Source: Glycine soja (lineage: Eukaryota; Streptophyta; Magnoliopsida; Fabales; Fabaceae). From it: DNA of 64,000 bases. The notes under the pieces were generated by a model. The model saw only the letters and a list, made by a program, of their open reading frames with translations, had not been told where the DNA came from and ran no database searches. Within the stretch, counting starts at the first letter, position 1; every line of letters starts with the position of its first letter. This document shows, one piece after another, positions 61,446 through 64,000 of the stretch. The stretch lies in assembly GCF_004193775.1 (NCBI RefSeq), contig NC_041018.1:38356608-38420607 (forward strand), in the 5' to 3' direction. Both the position numbers and the translations under genes were made by a program.

Positions 61446-61739
61446 ATCTATATAAATGATAAGATGAATGTACAGTAATGAGAGTTGCAGTCAACATATT
61501 TTAAAGGTAGTCTAAATATTGTGAAGATAGTCTGAGACATTCTAACATTTGTAATCAAAGTAAAAGTCAACATAATTAACCTATCCTAACAATTATAATA
61601 TCCTACATATCAATTAACCAATCATAACAAATATAATTTTCTAAATATCAATTAAAATTACAAATATAGGTTGCTACATAATTTTTTTTAACAATTTCCT
61701 GAATATCAATTTACATTTCAATTTCCAAAGTAAAATTAT

Positions 61740-62290
61740 GGAACAAATGATCCGGCGTAATGTAAGTCAATCCAAAAATTTGTTCTAGATTGACTAATCT
61801 ATTAATATTACAATTGACTTACATTACTCTGGATCAAGTTATCCGTAATTGGACAAGGCAATCCAGAAATGTATTCCAGATTGCATGATTCGAAACATTT
61901 GGTGTATTACAAATCATGCAATCCGTAATACATTTTTGGATTGCCTTGTCCAATTACGGATAGCTTGATCCGAATACAACCAAACACAATCCAAATCAAG
62001 CTATCTGGAAATGTTATAGAAGCAATCTGGAAATGTATTCTAGATTGCATAATATGTATTATTTGGTGTATTACGAATCATACAATCTAGAATAGATTTA
62101 TGGATTGCCTTGTCCAATTACGAATAGCTTGATCTGGATACAACCAAACACAATCCAAATCAATCTATCCAGAAATGTTATAGAAAATAGAACAACAAAA
62201 GGGAAAAATGATGGTTGCTTGTCCAATTACGGATAGCTTGATTTGGATACAATAAGACACAATTTGGATCAAGCTATCCAGAAATATTAC
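61740..62290. repeat. right subterminal repeats with long inverted repeats
   Basis: TTGTCCAATTACGGATAGCTTGATC recurs (with changes) at about 61948, 62111 and 62220, and inverted at 61831-61860. The arms 61831-61890 and 61912-61971 are near-perfect inverted repeats of 60 bp around a 21-bp loop. A second weaker pair lies at about 62012-62045 and 62078-62108. Confidence 0.88.
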
Positions 62291-62575
62291 AAGAAAATAG
62301 AAAAAAGGGAAAACGATGAGGTCATACAACTTACCTCTTGGAAAAAATGGTCAAAGTAGGTGATCTCGGACTCCTTCTACTCACAAACAAGTAGAACAAG
62401 AGGTGCATGAAGCCAATGGAGGTGCAGGGGTGCGGAGAGGTGAGGAGGGGGGGAGAGGAGGTGTTGTGCGGCATAGAAGAAGCCTAGGTTAAGTTAAAAT
62501 GGTGAGGGGCATATTTGTCTGTTTGTCAATTTTTTCAAATAATGAGAGGTGCAGTAAGCAATAGCCGATTTTTTT

Positions 62576-64000
62576 AAGTAGGCTGTATCAACATGCACAT
62601 GAAAGTTGATTTTCAGAAAAGAAATGAACAATAAAGTTAAGTGGGCTTAAACCGAACCCCATGCTTTCAAATTAAAAACCCAATTATGCATCCTAAATGA
62701 TCCAACCATTGGGTTTATCCATGCTTGAGGTTGTGTAAGTGCAAAGCAGTATATAAAAAAATTCAACTTTTGGGTTCAGAGGGGGTTATTTTATTATTTC
62801 CCACAGAAATTTTCTAATGATATGTGAACACATCGACACAAAAAACTAAGCTGTTGAACAATAAATAATGCTGGAGTAGATCGAGGAAACGATTTTAGTA
62901 CTCGGTAACGACTTTGAAGTTACTACATTTAATTTGTGCTGCCTTATTTTTCTTACATGCGCTTAATTCAATTTTATATTTAACGAAAAAGATAATGCTT
63001 TTTAAAGTGAGCCAGCCTATGAAGTAAGTAAAAATGTGTTCAGTTGACAATTCTATTTAATTAATAAACTAACTCTCTGATAAGAACTTTCATGGCATTA
63101 TTTTGAGTTACCAATAATTTTATATGAGAAAACCAATATGCATTTGATAGTATAATTTTTTATATATATTATCATATAATCATAAATTATTATGTAAATT
63201 ATTAAGTATGATAAATTTATTAATTTTAATAATAAGTATCTTAAAAATTATATCATATTTGAATTTTAATTAGTTGATGATATAAAATATTTTACACTAA
63301 TAATGTGCATTCATTTTTTTATCACAAAAAAATATTTTATATTCATCAAACTTTATTTTTATTACACCTCTAACTTTGCTCGACAGCTATGCCCATTAAT
63401 TTGTAGTAGGGATAGACAGTCAATGAGACCTAAGAGGAAGGACTTGTTACTTTGATGAAATGATATATGGCCATTAAGGACACATGAATAATTAAATACA
63501 AGTGAGAAATTATTGTATAGTTTGTAATCATTATTTATTTATGGTCTTAATTAACTTTTGTTTGACATATAGTAACATAGTCGAGTTCCATAAACTATTT
63601 CTTGTAAAATATTATTTTTTTACTATATGTTACATAGAAATTAATCAAGAATATAAATAGGTAGCTTCAAGATAAAATAGTAACTTCTCCCTGCCATCAG
63701 GGCACACTCAAAAGTCCAAAGAAAATCGTAGAAGGTTTCTCGCATCATATAATATTTGGTACCTTGCATGCATGTATGAACCTTTCACAACAAGAGACAC
63801 TTTTTCATTCTTCCAACTTGTTGATCTCTAATATAATAATGCAAGCCATGTGAATTGTGGAGGGTAGTAATGTAGTTGAATTAATTGATAAAATACGTGG
63901 AAAATACATTAGTTGATTTTTTAAAAAATATATATATATATATTATTGTAGAAGACTAAGTTTATGGGATACGTTAAAGTTTTGGTCAAAGAATCCGATG
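62576..64000. other. AT-rich DNA to the end of the window
   Basis: No coding frame, RNA gene or clear repeat. The stretch 63140-63300 has the TTATATCAT-type words common to many places in this window. Any gene to the right is not in view. Confidence 0.5.

Larger units (their letters stand above)
55935..62575. mobile_element. decayed MULE-like region with OTU and plant-mobile-domain genes
   Basis: A plus-strand MULE-type transposase pseudogene and a minus-strand plant-mobile-domain pseudogene converge inside a region bordered by A/T-rich subterminal repeats built from TTGGATCAA and AATTTGGATTTG words (56205-56600) and GGATCAAGCTATCC words (61740-62290). Possible ends are GGCTTTTGCTTCTTGCACC (about 55938) and, inverted from the right, GGCTATTGCTTACTGCACC (about 62568). 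No clean target duplication was found, so the limits are tentative; they could also be two elements side by side. Confidence 0.55.

Noticed and set aside
55935..62575. Nine-base target duplication for the second MULE-like region (GATATTTCA against GATTTTTTT)
   Set aside because: Three mismatches in nine bases in AT-rich DNA; no better than chance, so the element limits are left tentative.

Overview
This is nuclear plant DNA, most likely from a legume and probably Glycine (soybean). The genes have GT/AG introns typical of dicots, the intergenic DNA is very AT-rich, and transposons are nested in it. One is a Ty1/copia element of the SIRE1 type with an envelope-like ORF and repeated GTAATCGATTAC palindromes, which I associate with soybean. 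The species is inferred from these features, not from a search. I see no rRNA, tRNA or CRISPR.

Five host genes can be read. From left to right they are: a LONELY GUY cytokinin-activating enzyme (LOG-like, minus, 7366-5442, six exons, early C-terminal stop); a small plant protein of unknown function (plus, 13172-13690); an IQ67-domain calmodulin-binding protein (IQD, plus, 22866-25519, five exons); the strigolactone-biosynthesis cytochrome P450 MAX1/CYP711A (minus, 31272-25969, five exons); and a heat stress transcription factor close to HSFA2 (minus, 54605-51634, two exons), with two heat-shock-element-like sites upstream. All exon joins given keep the reading frame. IQD and MAX1 converge, with 449 bp between their stop codons.

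The rest is mostly mobile DNA. A 5.2 kb Ty3/gypsy chromovirus (157-5352, target duplication GTTTA) sits 90 bp past the LOG stop. A hAT-type MITE lies at 14380-14996 (8-bp duplication ATTATAGT). A broken minus-strand SIRE1-like copia element covers about 15912-20754. A 12.8 kb Mutator-like element (MULE) spans 32417-45238, defined by inverted termini and the perfect 9-bp duplication CACCAGAAT. It holds a decayed transposase on the minus strand, a second decayed plus-strand gene starting with the same type of N-terminal domain, three kinds of tandem array, and a nested 4.1 kb LTR (35840-39954, duplication TTTAG) that is itself interrupted by another LTR-like insertion. A second decayed transposon region (about 55.9-62.6 kb) pairs a plus-strand MULE transposase ending in an OTU-protease-like domain with a minus-strand plant-mobile-domain gene, next to subterminal repeats that form a 60-bp-arm inverted repeat.

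The host genes do not form a pathway. LOG (cytokinin) and MAX1 (strigolactone) both act on shoot branching, but their proximity looks incidental. The most unusual structures are the two MULE regions.
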